Origin: Gallionellaceae bacterium
Lineage (GTDB): Bacteria; Pseudomonadota; Gammaproteobacteria; Burkholderiales; Gallionellaceae
Assembly (NCBI GenBank): GCA_030646595.1
Contig: JAUSKS010000105.1
Location: forward strand, 1-17,225
Length of the DNA stretch: 17,225 nt
Direction: 5' to 3'
The notes under the pieces are model-generated. The model searched no databases, was not told the origin of the DNA, and saw only the letters and a program-made list of their open reading frames with translations. Every line of letters begins with the position of its first letter. Position 1 is the stretch's first letter. A program made the translations under genes and the position numbers. Shown in pieces: positions 1 to 7,520 of this stretch.

Positions 1-396
1 CGTAATCACGCCCGGGCAATTCGGTCCGATGAGCACCGTTCGCTTGCCCTGCATCCGGTAGCGTGTGCGCAGCATATCATGCACCGGAATGCCTTCAGTG
101 ATGCAGATCACCAGATCCAGCCCTGCCTCCACCGCCTCATCAATCGCCGCAGCGGCATAGGGCGGCGGCACATAAATCACGGACACTGTCGCGCCAGTTT
201 GCATCTTAGCTTCGGCTACTGTGTTGTATATTGGAATGCCTTCATAGCTCTGTCCAGCTTTGCCCGGCGTAACGCCCGCCACAAAACACTGCGCGCCGTT
301 CGCATAATTCTTGCAATGCAGAGTATGAAATTGGCCGACTTTGCCGGTCATGCCCTGGGTCATGACTTTGGTATTTTTATTAATCAGAATAGACAT
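1..396 (-). CDS. sucD: Succinyl-CoA ligase (ADP-forming) subunit alpha, 5' part only
   Basis: The alpha subunit binds CoA and carries the phosphohistidine that relays phosphate between succinyl-phosphate and ADP in the TCA cycle. The first 132 codons are present, beginning [11 protein letters not shown], and the frame runs open off the left edge. Visible hallmarks are the N-terminal CoA-binding Rossmann part with GMTGKVGQF, the VAGVTPGKAGQ loop, ATVSVIYVPPPYA, ITEGIPVHDML and IGPNCPGVIT. The catalytic histidine lies beyond the window. The ATG overlaps the TGA stop of sucC by one base (TGATG on the minus strand), so translation is probably coupled and the two subunits made in equal amounts. 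About 290 residues are expected for the full protein. The family assignment is secure. Confidence 0.96.
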   Translation of the reverse strand, partial: MSILINKNTKVMTQGMTGKVGQFHTLHCKNYANGAQCFVAGVTPGKAGQSYEGIPIYNTVAEAKMQTGATVSVIYVPPPYAAAAIDEAVEAGLDLVICITEGIPVHDMLRTRYRMQGKRTVLIGPNCPGVIT

Positions 397-1562
397 CAGT
401 GACTCCCCGCTGCCGCAACTACTTTTTTTGCCGCGTCTTCCATATCGTTGGCAGAAATAATCGGCAGGCCGGATTCGGCCAGAATCTTTTTTCCCAGATC
501 AACATTCGTGCCTTCCAGCCTGACCACCAGCGGCACGGCCAGATGCACCTCTCTGGCCGCTGCCACCACGCCTTCGGCAATGACATCGCAGCGCATGATG
601 CCGCCAAAAATATTCACCAGAATGGCGCGCAAATTTGGATTTTTCAGCATCAGCTTGAATGCCTCAGTCACTTTCTCTTTGCTGGCCCCTCCACCCACAT
701 CCAGAAAATTGGCCGGGCTGCCGCCATACAGTTTGATGATATCCATGGTCGCCATGGCCAACCCGGCGCCATTCACCAGACAACCAATGTCGCCATCCAG
801 CGCGATATAACTCAGATCAAATTTTGAAGCCTCAACCTCAGCCGGGTCTTCCTCATCCAGATCACGTAACGCGACAATTTCAGGATGACGATACAGCGCA
901 TTACTGTCAAAATTTATTTTTACATCCAGCGCCAGCACCCGCTGATCGCCTGTTAGCACCAAGGGATTAATCTCTGCCAGCATCACATCTTTTTCCACAA
1001 AAGCCCGGTACAAGCCTTGCAAACAAGTACGCGCCTGATCTAACACGGTATCGGGCAGGCCGATACTGCGTGCCACGGCATCCGCTTCCTTGTCACTTAA
1101 TCCGCTGGCCGGATTGATCCATACCTTGTGAATTTTTTCTGGTGTGTGCGCAGCAACGGTTTCGATCTCCATGCCGCCTTCGCTGCTGGCCATCAACACC
1201 ACGCGCTGCTGGCTGCGATCTATCACCATGCCCACATAATATTCCTTGACGATCTGCATGCCTTCTTCGACCAGCAAGCGCCGGACTGGCTGACCTGCCG
1301 CCCCGGTCTGATGCGTCACCAACTGCATGCCTAAAATTTTAGTGGCGTATTCGCGCACCTCCGGCACACTGCGCGCCACCTTGACCCCGCCGCCCTTGCC
1401 CCGCCCCCCTGCATGAATCTGCGCCTTCACCACCCATGCTGCCCCGCCCAACTCGCGCGCTGCTGACTCTGCTTCATCCACACTGAAGCATGCCACCCCA
1501 TGCGGAGTCGGCACACCATATTGTCGGAGAATTTCCTTGGCTTGATATTCGTGAATTTTCAT
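396..1562 (-). CDS. sucC: Succinyl-CoA ligase (ADP-forming) subunit beta
   Basis: The beta subunit of succinyl-CoA synthetase binds the nucleotide and succinate; with SucD it interconverts succinyl-CoA and succinate with substrate-level phosphorylation in the cytoplasm. At 388 residues it equals the Escherichia coli protein in length. The N-terminal half is an ATP-grasp fold, starting [12 protein letters not shown], with the glycine-rich nucleotide loop [11 protein letters not shown] at residues 50-60. The C-terminal CoA-ligase domain has [12 protein letters not shown] and, from residue 316, [18 protein letters not shown]. No strong Shine-Dalgarno sequence precedes the ATG; GGGAAT lies about a dozen bases upstream. 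It is the first gene of a sucCD operon with a candidate promoter at 1649-1676. Nothing looks broken. Confidence 0.98.
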   Translation of the reverse strand: MKIHEYQAKEILRQYGVPTPHGVACFSVDEAESAARELGGAAWVVKAQIHAGGRGKGGGVKVARSVPEVREYATKILGMQLVTHQTGAAGQPVRRLLVEEGMQIVKEYYVGMVIDRSQQRVVLMASSEGGMEIETVAAHTPEKIHKVWINPASGLSDKEADAVARSIGLPDTVLDQARTCLQGLYRAFVEKDVMLAEINPLVLTGDQRVLALDVKINFDSNALYRHPEIVALRDLDEEDPAEVEASKFDLSYIALDGDIGCLVNGAGLAMATMDIIKLYGGSPANFLDVGGGASKEKVTEAFKLMLKNPNLRAILVNIFGGIMRCDVIAEGVVAAAREVHLAVPLVVRLEGTNVDLGKKILAESGLPIISANDMEDAAKKVVAAAGSH

Positions 1563-1648
1563 GTCTGCTAAATTATTCCCGGCTAAATGCGCACTCTACA
1601 TAGGTGCAGGAACGTAATGTTACCGAATTATCTTGAATGGCATGACTG

Positions 1649-1676
1649 ATTATATAGCCAAGCAGATCGGAAGCAA
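1649..1676 (-). promoter_or_regulatory. Candidate sigma70 promoter for sucCD
   Basis: On the minus strand TTGCTT (1671-1676) is followed after 16 bp by a perfect TATAAT (1649-1654). Transcription would start near 1642, giving a leader of about 80 nt before sucC. The -35 matches only three of six consensus bases. It diverges from the vapBC promoter about 40 bp away, so the two regulatory regions are close neighbours. Confidence 0.5.
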
Positions 1677-1711
1677 GGTAGCAGCAATATCTATGTGCCT
1701 TAAATCAGGGC

Positions 1712-1740
1712 TTTTGCTGGGGTCCATTAAGGAATATAAT
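1712..1740 (+). promoter_or_regulatory. Candidate vapBC promoter
   Basis: A perfect -10 TATAAT lies at 1735-1740. The -35 is weak: TTTTGC at 1712-1717 gives 17 bp spacing, and TTGCTG at 1714-1719 gives 15 bp. The start site would fall near 1747, leaving a very short leader that contains the ribosome binding site. The -10 runs into the inverted repeat at 1739-1758, as expected for an autoregulated antitoxin promoter. Confidence 0.5.
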
Positions 1741-1758
1741 ACACATCAGGAGGTGTAT
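1739..1758 (+). promoter_or_regulatory. Inverted repeat around the vapB ribosome binding site, probable VapB operator
   Basis: ATACAC (1739-1744) and GTGTAT (1753-1758) form a perfect 6-bp inverted repeat with an 8-base spacer. The spacer and first arm base hold the AGGAGG Shine-Dalgarno sequence (1748-1753), which sits five bases before the vapB ATG at 1759. The repeat overlaps the end of the -10 box. A dimeric ribbon-helix-helix antitoxin could bind here; in RNA the same repeat could also mask the Shine-Dalgarno sequence. Confidence 0.45.
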
Positions 1759-1980
1759 ATGCGAACTAATATTGTGATTGACGACCAATTGGTGGCAGAT
1801 GCCATGAAGCTATCCGGTGTCAAGACTAAACGCGAAGTGGTGGAATTGGCTTTGCGTCGGCTGGTAACTTCCGCCAAACAGAAAGACATACTCGACTTGG
1901 TGGGACAAGGCATGATCGCGCCGGACTATGACGTGCGTACCGTGCGCTCACGCATGGGCACTCGCCGTGATCCTGGTTGA
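1759..1980 (+). CDS. vapB: VapB-type antitoxin
   Basis: A 73-residue antitoxin of a type II TA pair. It neutralises the VapC ribonuclease encoded next to it and probably represses the shared promoter. The N-terminal MRTNIVIDDQLVADAMKLSG and the following KTKREVVELALRRLV are typical of ribbon-helix-helix VapB proteins of the DUF2191 type; the C-terminal tail should wrap the toxin. The ATG at 1759 is chosen because AGGAGG lies five bases upstream and the family consensus starts here. The reading frame is open further upstream to 1633, but that part has no family resemblance and no ribosome binding site. The stop overlaps the toxin start by 14 bases. The assignment is firm; the true target cannot be seen. 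Confidence 0.9.
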   Translation: MRTNIVIDDQLVADAMKLSGVKTKREVVELALRRLVTSAKQKDILDLVGQGMIAPDYDVRTVRSRMGTRRDPG

Positions 1981-2371
1981 CAGTTCGGTCTGGATAGACC
2001 TGCTGCGTGATATAAAAACTCCGCAAACGCTTGCTCTGCGCGAGTTACTACCCCGGCGCGAGGCAGCAGTGACGGCAGTAATTTATCAGGAAATTCTGCA
2101 AGGTGCGTCCACACCTGAACGCTTTACCAAGCTCAAACGCTATTTCCGCACACTACCATTCCTCAATCCTGCCCATCTGATCGAAACATGGGAGGCAGCA
2201 GCAGAACTTTACATGCGCTGTCGCCAGCAGGGTTACACTCCGCGCAGTCCACATGATTGTCTGGTGGCACGCATTGCGCTAGAGCACAAGACCCCCCTTC
2301 TCCATGATGACCGTGATTTTGAAAAAATAGCGAAAGTGGAGCCGCGTCTCAAATTGCTTCGACTAGTATGA
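1967..2371 (+). CDS. vapC: VapC-type PIN-domain ribonuclease toxin
   Basis: A 134-residue PIN-domain endoribonuclease. VapC toxins cut RNA, often tRNA or rRNA, when the antitoxin is lost. The start is taken as GTG at 1967, giving MILVDSSVWIDLL, the usual VapC N-terminus; an upstream ATG at 1928 would add 13 residues that do not fit the family. The acidic metal-binding residues are visible: D5 in VDSSVWIDLL, E42 in YQEILQG, D97 in SPHDCLVARIA, and D115/D117 in LLHDDRDFEKIA. The active site therefore looks intact. The first 14 bases overlap vapB, so the pair is translationally coupled. The gene ends about 110 bp before the terminator of the convergent tRNA unit. Confidence 0.92.
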   Translation: MILVDSSVWIDLLRDIKTPQTLALRELLPRREAAVTAVIYQEILQGASTPERFTKLKRYFRTLPFLNPAHLIETWEAAAELYMRCRQQGYTPRSPHDCLVARIALEHKTPLLHDDRDFEKIAKVEPRLKLLRLV

Positions 2372-2484
2372 TCTTGGCACCAACCGCGCCAACTTGCGTT
2401 GCAAAGTGCGGCGATAGCCAAAATAACCCACCTAAATGTAAATGCCGTGGCCTATGTCTACACGTAGCAAAAATCTCTTGACGT

Positions 2485-2510
2485 AAAAAAGGCCCGCATC
2501 GCTGCAAGCC
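2485..2510 (-). terminator. Intrinsic terminator of the tRNA-Lys/tRNA-Thr unit
   Basis: On the minus strand an 8-bp stem (GGCTTGCA / TGCGGGCC, with two G-U pairs) closes a GCGA tetraloop of the GNRA type. Six T residues follow (2485-2490). It begins 11 bases after the CCA end of tRNA-Thr, which fits termination of this operon. The reverse reading has only A residues on its far side, so it is not a terminator for vapBC. Confidence 0.8.
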
Positions 2511-2521
2511 ATATGGGTAAC

Positions 2522-2597
2522 TGGTGCCGCTTGTCGGATTCGAACTGACGACCTACCGCTTACAAGGCGGTTGCTCTACCAACTGAGCTAAAGCGGC
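2522..2597 (-). tRNA. tRNA-Thr (anticodon UGU)
   Basis: A complete 76-nt cloverleaf on the minus strand with encoded CCA. The 7-bp acceptor stem GCCGCTT/AAGCGGC is perfect, the D-arm GCTCAGTTGGTAGAGC is standard, and the anticodon stem ACCGC/GCGGT carries loop CTTGTAA. The T-arm is GTCAG-TTCGAAT-CCGAC, with an A-C mismatch next to the loop-closing pair. The UGU anticodon reads ACA and other threonine codons. It is the second gene of a two-tRNA transcript and is followed by an intrinsic terminator. Confidence 0.96.
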
Positions 2598-2655
2598 GAT
2601 GGTGCATGATACGATATTCCTAGCAAGCCTAACAATAGGAACACCGCTTAAACTG

Positions 2656-2731
2656 TGGTAGGTCGTGCCAGATTCGAACTGGCGACCAACGGATTAAAAG
2701 TCCGCTGCTCTACCGGCTGAGCTAACGACCC
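2656..2731 (-). tRNA. tRNA-Lys (anticodon UUU)
   Basis: A complete 76-nt cloverleaf with encoded CCA. The anticodon loop is CTTTTAA between GCGGA and TCCGT, and the T-stem GCCAG/CTGGC is perfect. The acceptor stem GGGTCGT/ACGACCT pairs fully except that position 1-72 is G-U instead of G-C. It is the first gene of the tRNA transcript, 58 bp ahead of tRNA-Thr, and lies just after a leader hairpin and a strong promoter. Confidence 0.96.
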
Positions 2732-2760
2732 ACATCTTTCATTATCATCCCTAAAGATGT
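2732..2760 (-). repeat. Perfect 8-bp inverted repeat in the tRNA leader
   Basis: ACATCTTT (minus-strand 5' arm at 2753-2760, 3' arm at 2732-2739) and its exact complement enclose 13 bases. The stem would span nearly the whole leader between the predicted start site near 2762 and the first base of tRNA-Lys. It could help present the RNase P cleavage site or protect the 5' end. The structure is seen; the role is inferred. Confidence 0.5.
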
Positions 2761-2768
2761 GTGCGCGC

Positions 2769-2796
2769 ATTATACGGATTTAGCTCTTAGTGTCAA
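2769..2796 (-). promoter_or_regulatory. Consensus sigma70 promoter of the tRNA unit
   Basis: On the minus strand a perfect TTGACA (2791-2796) and a perfect TATAAT (2769-2774) are 16 bp apart. The -10 is followed by the GC-only discriminator GCGCGC, typical of stringently controlled stable-RNA promoters. The start site should lie near 2762. The -35 begins only 12 bp after the stop codon of queC, with no terminator between them. Confidence 0.88.
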
Positions 2797-2808
2797 CGAA
2801 AGTGCGCG

Positions 2809-3486
2809 TCATGACACGTCGCGATAGCGCGTCGGATCAGCTATTCCAGACGCCCGGAAGCCTGCACGGCGCAAGCGGCAAGAATCGCATACCGCACACG
2901 CGCGGCCCTCGGCATCGGCTTGGTAACAGGATACGGTCAAACTATAGTCCACATTCAATTGCGTACCGAGTTTGATGATGTCGGCTTTGGATAAATGCAA
3001 TAAAGGGGTATGCAAGGTTAGCGACTTTCCTTCGACTGCTGCCTTGGTGGCCAGATTGGCCATCTGTTCAAACGCCGCAATATATTCGGGGCGGCAATCC
3101 GGATAGCCGGAATAATCGACTGCATTAACGCCTATGAAAATATCCTGCGCTTGCAATACTTCTGCCCAGGCCAGCGCCAGCGATAGCATGATGGTGTTGC
3201 GCGCCGGCACATAAGTCAGCGGGATGCCCGGTGCTGATTGTTGCGGCACTGCAATGCGCATATCGGTTAATGCCGATCCGCCGAAACGGGTCAGGTCCAC
3301 ATGCATGGTGCGTTGTTCCACTGCGCCCAAGGCGATGGCAATACGTTGTGCTGCGGCCAATTCGGCGTAATGGCGCTGACCATAATCCACCGTTAATGCA
3401 TAGCAAGTATGACCTTGCTGCTGAGCCAAGGCCAGCACCGTGGCGGAATCCAACCCGCCGGATAACAGCACAACCGCGTTTTTCAT
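2809..3486 (-). CDS. queC: 7-cyano-7-deazaguanine (preQ0) synthase
   Basis: QueC converts 7-carboxy-7-deazaguanine to preQ0 using ATP and ammonia, in the pathway to the tRNA base queuosine. The 225-residue protein shows the PP-loop ATP pyrophosphatase motif SGGLDSATV at residues 9-17, the YVPARNTIM segment typical of the family, and a C-terminal zinc site formed by C187, C197, C200 and C203 (SCYQ...RACAVCDSC). Its ATG follows the queE stop directly (TAAATG), so the two are translated together. It is the last gene of the long tol-pal-que chain. Length and motifs are normal. Confidence 0.97.
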   Translation of the reverse strand: MKNAVVLLSGGLDSATVLALAQQQGHTCYALTVDYGQRHYAELAAAQRIAIALGAVEQRTMHVDLTRFGGSALTDMRIAVPQQSAPGIPLTYVPARNTIMLSLALAWAEVLQAQDIFIGVNAVDYSGYPDCRPEYIAAFEQMANLATKAAVEGKSLTLHTPLLHLSKADIIKLGTQLNVDYSLTVSCYQADAEGRACAVCDSCRLRRAGFRASGIADPTRYRDVS

Positions 3487-4146
3487 TTATTTTCCTGGCT
3501 GGCCGCCCCACAATAATTTATGCAACTGCACTTGTAGCCGCACTGGCAAATTATCACGCAATATCCAATTGGCCAGCATAGTAGGGGATAATTGATCATG
3601 CGCAGGAGAAAATAATACCGGGTAATTTCCTGCCAGGTCGCGCTCGTGTAACACTTGCTTGGCCCATTCGTAATCAGGCTCGTCGCACAGGACAAATTTT
3701 ATTTCATCATGCTGCTGCAACAGTGCGAGGTTGCTCCATAAATTTTTGGTGGCTTCGCCAGAGGCTGGGGTTTTGATGTCCAGCACCTTCATCACCCGTG
3801 CATCTACCGCGGATACATCCAGGGCTCCGCCAGTTTCCAGGGATACTTGATAGCCTGCATCACATAAGGCACGCAGCAAAAATACACAGTCTTTTTGAGC
3901 CAATGGCTCACCGCCAGTCACGGTGACATAAGGCGTTGGGTAGCGTGCCACTTCCGTCAGGATTGCTGTGATCGCCATGTTCTGCCCGCCACTGAAGGCA
4001 TAGGCAGTATCACAATAAGTGCAACGCAGCGGACATCCTGTCAGGCGCACAAACACGGTCGGCAAGCCAACGCGGCTGGTTTCGCCTTGCAGGGAATAGA
4101 AAATCTCGCTGATGCGCAGCGAACCGCTGGCAGAGTATTGGGCCAT
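3487..4146 (-). CDS. queE: 7-carboxy-7-deazaguanine synthase (radical SAM)
   Basis: QueE contracts the ring of 6-carboxytetrahydropterin to 7-carboxy-7-deazaguanine, the step before QueC. The 219-residue protein has the iron-sulphur motif C38-x3-C42-x2-C45 in TGCPLRCTYCDTAYAF, the substrate region YSLQGETSRVG and the SAM-contacting VTVTGGEPLAQ. It sits 12 bp behind cpoB and abuts queC. Neither gene has a separate promoter or a preQ1 riboswitch in front, so both depend on upstream transcription. Confidence 0.97.
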   Translation of the reverse strand: MAQYSASGSLRISEIFYSLQGETSRVGLPTVFVRLTGCPLRCTYCDTAYAFSGGQNMAITAILTEVARYPTPYVTVTGGEPLAQKDCVFLLRALCDAGYQVSLETGGALDVSAVDARVMKVLDIKTPASGEATKNLWSNLALLQQHDEIKFVLCDEPDYEWAKQVLHERDLAGNYPVLFSPAHDQLSPTMLANWILRDNLPVRLQVQLHKLLWGGQPGK

Positions 4147-4158
4147 GACAACACTGCC

Positions 4159-4935
4159 CTATTTGATAAGCGCCAGGCGCTTCTTGGCATTGTCAGCCAA
4201 TTCGGTGCCGGGATATTTGGCGATAATTTGCTTAAGTGTTTTGGTAGCGCCAAGCATATCCTTCATCTCTTGCTGGCAATCTGCAATGCCAAACAAAGCG
4301 TCTGCCACCTTGGGACTGAAGGAATATTTGCTCACTAAGGTCTGATAGCTGGCCAATGCATTCTTGTAATCTTTCAATACAAAATAGGCGCTGCCCATTG
4401 CATAGTAGGCATTGGGCACATAGACCGATTCGGGAAATTTTTTCAGGAATTCCTGAAAAGAGGGAAGAGCATTTTGAAAATTACCCGCTTTGAAAAGACC
4501 ATAGACCTTCTCATATGCCCGATTCTCCAGCGCGGGATCATCCGTTGCTACAACATTCGTTATAACGGGTTTATCCTCTTCCACAGGAGCAGCAACTGCT
4601 GCCGTTTCCAAACGGCGCAGCCGAGTATCCAGGTCCACATAAAAATCTTTCTGCCGTTTTTCCGCATCCTGCAAATTATGTACCAGCTCTTCATTCTGGC
4701 CGCGCAATCTGCGCAGTTCAGCCGTCAATGTCTCGATCTGCGCTTGCAGATCGAGTAGTGACCGGGTTTGCTGCTTGCTGGTTTCTGTTTGTTGCTTGTT
4801 GCTTTCTACCAGCTGGGTAAGGCGTGTCTCCAGTTGTTGTATCTGGTTGTGTGCTTCATCATCGGTGAACAAGCCCGCATGGGCTTGCCCCCCCACAACC
4901 AAGCACACTCCCAGCAGCAGGACGCGCAGACTCAT
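4159..4935 (-). CDS. cpoB: Cell division coordinator CpoB (YbgF), periplasmic TPR protein
   Basis: CpoB binds TolA and PBP1B and links outer-membrane constriction to septal peptidoglycan synthesis in the periplasm. The 258-residue precursor has a signal peptide ending QAHA, with likely cleavage after A20. A coiled coil rich in Q, E and L follows (about residues 28-110; trimerisation region), including repeats of the KQQTETSKQQT kind. The C-terminal TPR repeats occupy about 140-258, for example YEKVYGLFKAGNFQNALPSF and AYYAMGSAYFVLKDYKNALA. It starts 3 bp after pal and belongs to the tol-pal operon. Confidence 0.95.
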   Translation of the reverse strand: MSLRVLLLGVCLVVGGQAHAGLFTDDEAHNQIQQLETRLTQLVESNKQQTETSKQQTRSLLDLQAQIETLTAELRRLRGQNEELVHNLQDAEKRQKDFYVDLDTRLRRLETAAVAAPVEEDKPVITNVVATDDPALENRAYEKVYGLFKAGNFQNALPSFQEFLKKFPESVYVPNAYYAMGSAYFVLKDYKNALASYQTLVSKYSFSPKVADALFGIADCQQEMKDMLGATKTLKQIIAKYPGTELADNAKKRLALIK

Positions 4936-4938
4936 TTA

Positions 4939-5460
4939 TTACTTCAAAAAGTAGAGGAAATCAGCGCGGCGATTTTGTGCCCAGGCAGCTTCGTCATGAC
5001 CGGTTGCCTTGGGCTTTTCTTCACCATAGCTTACTGTTTCAATCTGGCTGTCCTTAGCTCCACCTAGAATCAACATCTTTTTCACGCTATCGGCACGGCG
5101 CTGGCCCAAGGCCAGGTTATATTCATTGCTGCCGCGTTCATCGGCATGGCCGATCAGACGCACCTTGCGCTCAGCATGTTCACTCAGGTATTTGGCATGC
5201 GCCATGACGACTGGTTTGTCGGAATCCTGCACTGCTGATGCATCATAGGCAAAATATACACTGCGTTTGGCCAGCAAACTGGTTGTATCATTCAGTGGAT
5301 CAGTAGTCACCTCTGCCGGGGCCGGAGTAGCCACAGCAGGTGTTGAAGTTGGGGCCGCAGCCACAGGCGCTGAGGCTGTTTCGGCAGCTTCCTTGGGCTT
5401 GTCACTGGCGCATGCAACCAGAAAATTTACCAGCAATACACCAATTATAAGTTTTTTCAT
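4939..5460 (-). CDS. pal: Peptidoglycan-associated lipoprotein Pal
   Basis: Pal anchors the outer membrane to peptidoglycan and is the outer-membrane partner of TolB. The 173-residue precursor starts MKKLIIGVLL at 5460, where AAAGGA precedes the ATG; a GTG 15 bases upstream is in frame but less likely. The lipobox LVAC puts the lipidated cysteine at residue 17. An Ala/Pro/Thr-rich linker of about 35 residues follows, and then an OmpA-like domain with VYFAYDASAV, IGHADERGSNEYN, LGQRRADSVKK and NRRADFLY for binding diaminopimelate. The gene follows tolB by 20 bp. Confidence 0.97.
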   Translation of the reverse strand: MKKLIIGVLLVNFLVACASDKPKEAAETASAPVAAAPTSTPAVATPAPAEVTTDPLNDTTSLLAKRSVYFAYDASAVQDSDKPVVMAHAKYLSEHAERKVRLIGHADERGSNEYNLALGQRRADSVKKMLILGGAKDSQIETVSYGEEKPKATGHDEAAWAQNRRADFLYFLK

Positions 5461-5480
5461 TATTAATCCTTTCACTCAAG

Positions 5481-6755
5481 TTACTGTTTCAAAAATGGGC
5501 CCCATATTGGCTCACGAATATCTCCCACCTGGGAGAACATCTTTTGTTTGACCCTGCCATCGCTAGAAACGGTGGCTAATATACCACGACTCTGTGCTGC
5601 CGAGGCAAACAGGATGAGCTTGCCATTAGGTGAGAAGCTGGGCCGTTTTTCCCATCCTCCTTCGGTCAACAACTGCATTTGCTTGCTTTGAAAATCCTGA
5701 ATGGCAATATAAAAACGACCATTATTACGGTGCGTAAATACAAAACTTTTGCCATCCGGATTATAGCGCGGCGAAAAATTATTGCCGCCTTCGAAGGTCA
5801 TTCTCACCGCAGCTCCGCCATTGGTCGGCATCTGGTAAATCTGTGCGCTGCCGCCACGATCAGAAGTAAACAACAAGCTTTGTCCATCTGGTGAAAAATT
5901 TGGTTCGGTATCCAGTGTTCCCCCAAAAGTAATACGGTGTAAATCGCTGCCATCCGGGCGCACCAAGTAAATTTGCGAGCTATTGTCACGAGTCAGTACG
6001 ATGGCCAACTGCTTGCCGTCCGGTGACCAGGCTGGTGCGCTATTGCTGCCGGGAAAATTGGCCACGATCACGCGCCGGTTAGTTAACAAAGATTGCACAT
6101 ATACAACCGCGTGCCCTTGCTCAAAACTGACATAGGCCAATTGATTACCGTCCGGCGACCAGGCCGGCGACATGATAGGTTCAGTAGTAGCCAGCACAGT
6201 CTGTTCACCAAAACCATCACTGTCTGCCAGCACCAACCGATTGGCATTCCCTTGTCGGTTAACATAAGCAATACGCGTACTAAATACGCCTGCGTCACCA
6301 GTCAGTTTTTCGTAAATCATATCGGCAATACGATGTGCGATAGCGCGCAACTGAGTATCTTTGGCTGAGACTGCCTGAGCGATCAACTCAGTCTGCTTGA
6401 CCACATCCAGCAAACGGAATTTCACTTCAACACGACCGCCCTTTTGCACTTCCACGCCGCCTATGGCCAGCGCATCCACGCCGCTCCAATCGGCATAGAC
6501 CACCTCGTGCAGTTTGTGCGGTGCCTTGCCCGCCGGATCAATCAAGCGGAATAAGCCACTGCGCGTCAAATCAGCGGCCACCACTTCGGCAATACTGCTG
6601 GCAATTTTCGAGTCGCCCGCAAAGGGTACAAGGGCAATGGGAATCTGGTTTTCGCCGGCACCGATGATCTCAATATTCAATACCGCATGAGCGGGCAATG
6701 CCATGCAAAACAGGGCTAACAACCCTACACCCCAGCAACTCTTGTTACCAACCAT
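5481..6755 (-). CDS. tolB: Tol-Pal system periplasmic protein TolB
   Basis: TolB shuttles in the periplasm between TolA and Pal. The 424-residue precursor has a signal peptide ending PAHA, with cleavage predicted after A24. An N-terminal TolB domain (roughly residues 25-160; VPFAGDSK, VAADLTRSGLFRL) is followed by a six-bladed propeller in which at least five WSPDG-like repeats are visible: SPAWSPDGNQLAYV, APAWSPDGKQLAIV, EPNFSPDGQSLLFT, SPRYNPDGKSFVFT and RPSFSPNGKLILFA. It starts 3 bp after the tolA stop codon. Confidence 0.97.
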   Translation of the reverse strand: MVGNKSCWGVGLLALFCMALPAHAVLNIEIIGAGENQIPIALVPFAGDSKIASSIAEVVAADLTRSGLFRLIDPAGKAPHKLHEVVYADWSGVDALAIGGVEVQKGGRVEVKFRLLDVVKQTELIAQAVSAKDTQLRAIAHRIADMIYEKLTGDAGVFSTRIAYVNRQGNANRLVLADSDGFGEQTVLATTEPIMSPAWSPDGNQLAYVSFEQGHAVVYVQSLLTNRRVIVANFPGSNSAPAWSPDGKQLAIVLTRDNSSQIYLVRPDGSDLHRITFGGTLDTEPNFSPDGQSLLFTSDRGGSAQIYQMPTNGGAAVRMTFEGGNNFSPRYNPDGKSFVFTHRNNGRFYIAIQDFQSKQMQLLTEGGWEKRPSFSPNGKLILFASAAQSRGILATVSSDGRVKQKMFSQVGDIREPIWGPFLKQ

Positions 6756-6758
6756 AGT

Positions 6759-7520
6759 TTATTCCTTAGGACTAAATTTGAGATGCAACTCGCGGAACTG
6801 GCCAAACAGCGCGACATCAGACGGCAACGGCAGTGGCTGTGCCTTGAGTATGGCGCGTTCCACGGCATTATCATAGGCTGCATCCCCGCTTGGCTTGGAT
6901 AATTTCGCATTCAATACCGAGCCACCGGGCAACAGCGTCACATCAAATTCCGCCAGCGCATTATCCGGCACATCCGGCGGCAACACGATATTGCGACGTA
7001 TTTTGGCGACAATTTTAGCAATATGTTCATTCACAATTTTGCCGATGAGCGCCGCTTGCTCGGCACGGATCCGGGCCTGTTCCGCCTGCGCACTCTGCGC
7101 TGCCTGCATCGCTGCCAGTTGCGCCTCGAGGGCCGCCCTATTTTCTCTGGGGGGCATCGCTGGTGGAGCAGGTTCTATCAGCTTGGGTGCAGATGATTTA
7201 ACCGGTGGCTTTTTTTTATCCGCCAGCGCTATATCCACCTTGGGTGGCAAGGCAGGCCGCAGTGGCTCAATGCGTTTGGGCAGCTCAACAGGCTTGATCA
7301 CAGGAGGGGGCGGGGCAACGGGTGCGGCCTGGGGTGGCGCTACTTGCGCAGGCGGATTTATTTCCGGCAAACTGTTCCAGATATCCACCACCATACCTTG
7401 TGGCGGCTGTGCCTGCCAATGAATGCCAAAATAAAGCAGCAAAAAGAACGCGCTATGTACCGCCAGCGCCAATATTCCGGCGGGTAACTTGTACGGCTCG
7501 TCATATATCATTGCGGACAT
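6759..7520 (-). CDS. tolA: Tol-Pal system protein TolA (TonB-like)
   Basis: TolA spans the periplasm and passes energy from the TolQR motor to TolB-Pal. The protein has 253 residues, well under the 421 of Escherichia coli, with a shorter helical rod. It has one N-terminal membrane anchor (about 13-34, GILALAVHSAFFLLLYFGI, with S/H as in the TolA anchor). A proline-rich stretch follows (APPQAAPVAPPPPVIKPVEL), then an Ala/Gln/Glu-rich helix (about 125-165), then a TonB/TolA-like C-terminal domain with GGSVLNAKLSKPSG and NAVERAILKAQPLPLP. The start codon directly follows the TAG of tolR. Confidence 0.95.
   Translation of the reverse strand: MSAMIYDEPYKLPAGILALAVHSAFFLLLYFGIHWQAQPPQGMVVDIWNSLPEINPPAQVAPPQAAPVAPPPPVIKPVELPKRIEPLRPALPPKVDIALADKKKPPVKSSAPKLIEPAPPAMPPRENRAALEAQLAAMQAAQSAQAEQARIRAEQAALIGKIVNEHIAKIVAKIRRNIVLPPDVPDNALAEFDVTLLPGGSVLNAKLSKPSGDAAYDNAVERAILKAQPLPLPSDVALFGQFRELHLKFSPKE

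Noticed and set aside
2522..2597. A-C mismatch in the T-stem of tRNA-Thr as a sign of a damaged tRNA
   Set aside because: As I recall, Escherichia coli tRNA-Thr(UGU) has the same mismatch, and all other stems here are intact.
1563..2655. tRNA-Thr 3' end as the attachment site for an island carrying vapBC
   Set aside because: I found no second copy of the tRNA 3' sequence between sucC and vapB and no integrase gene, so there is no evidence for site-specific integration.
2809..4158. Functional link between queC/queE and the neighbouring tRNA genes
   Set aside because: Queuosine is placed in tRNAs with GUN anticodons (Asp, Asn, His, Tyr). The adjacent tRNAs read Lys and Thr, so the proximity is probably chance. 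No preQ1 riboswitch is present.
5267..5551. Ala/Val/Gly-rich open frame on the plus strand opposite pal
   Set aside because: It is the opposite-strand reading of the Pal linker codons, has no ribosome binding site, and lies across well-supported pal and tolB coding sequence.
6895..7422. 175-codon plus-strand open frame opposite tolA
   Set aside because: Its low-complexity Ala/Gly/Ser/Cys composition mirrors the Pro/Ala-rich TolA sequence. TolA is strongly supported by family motifs and operon context.
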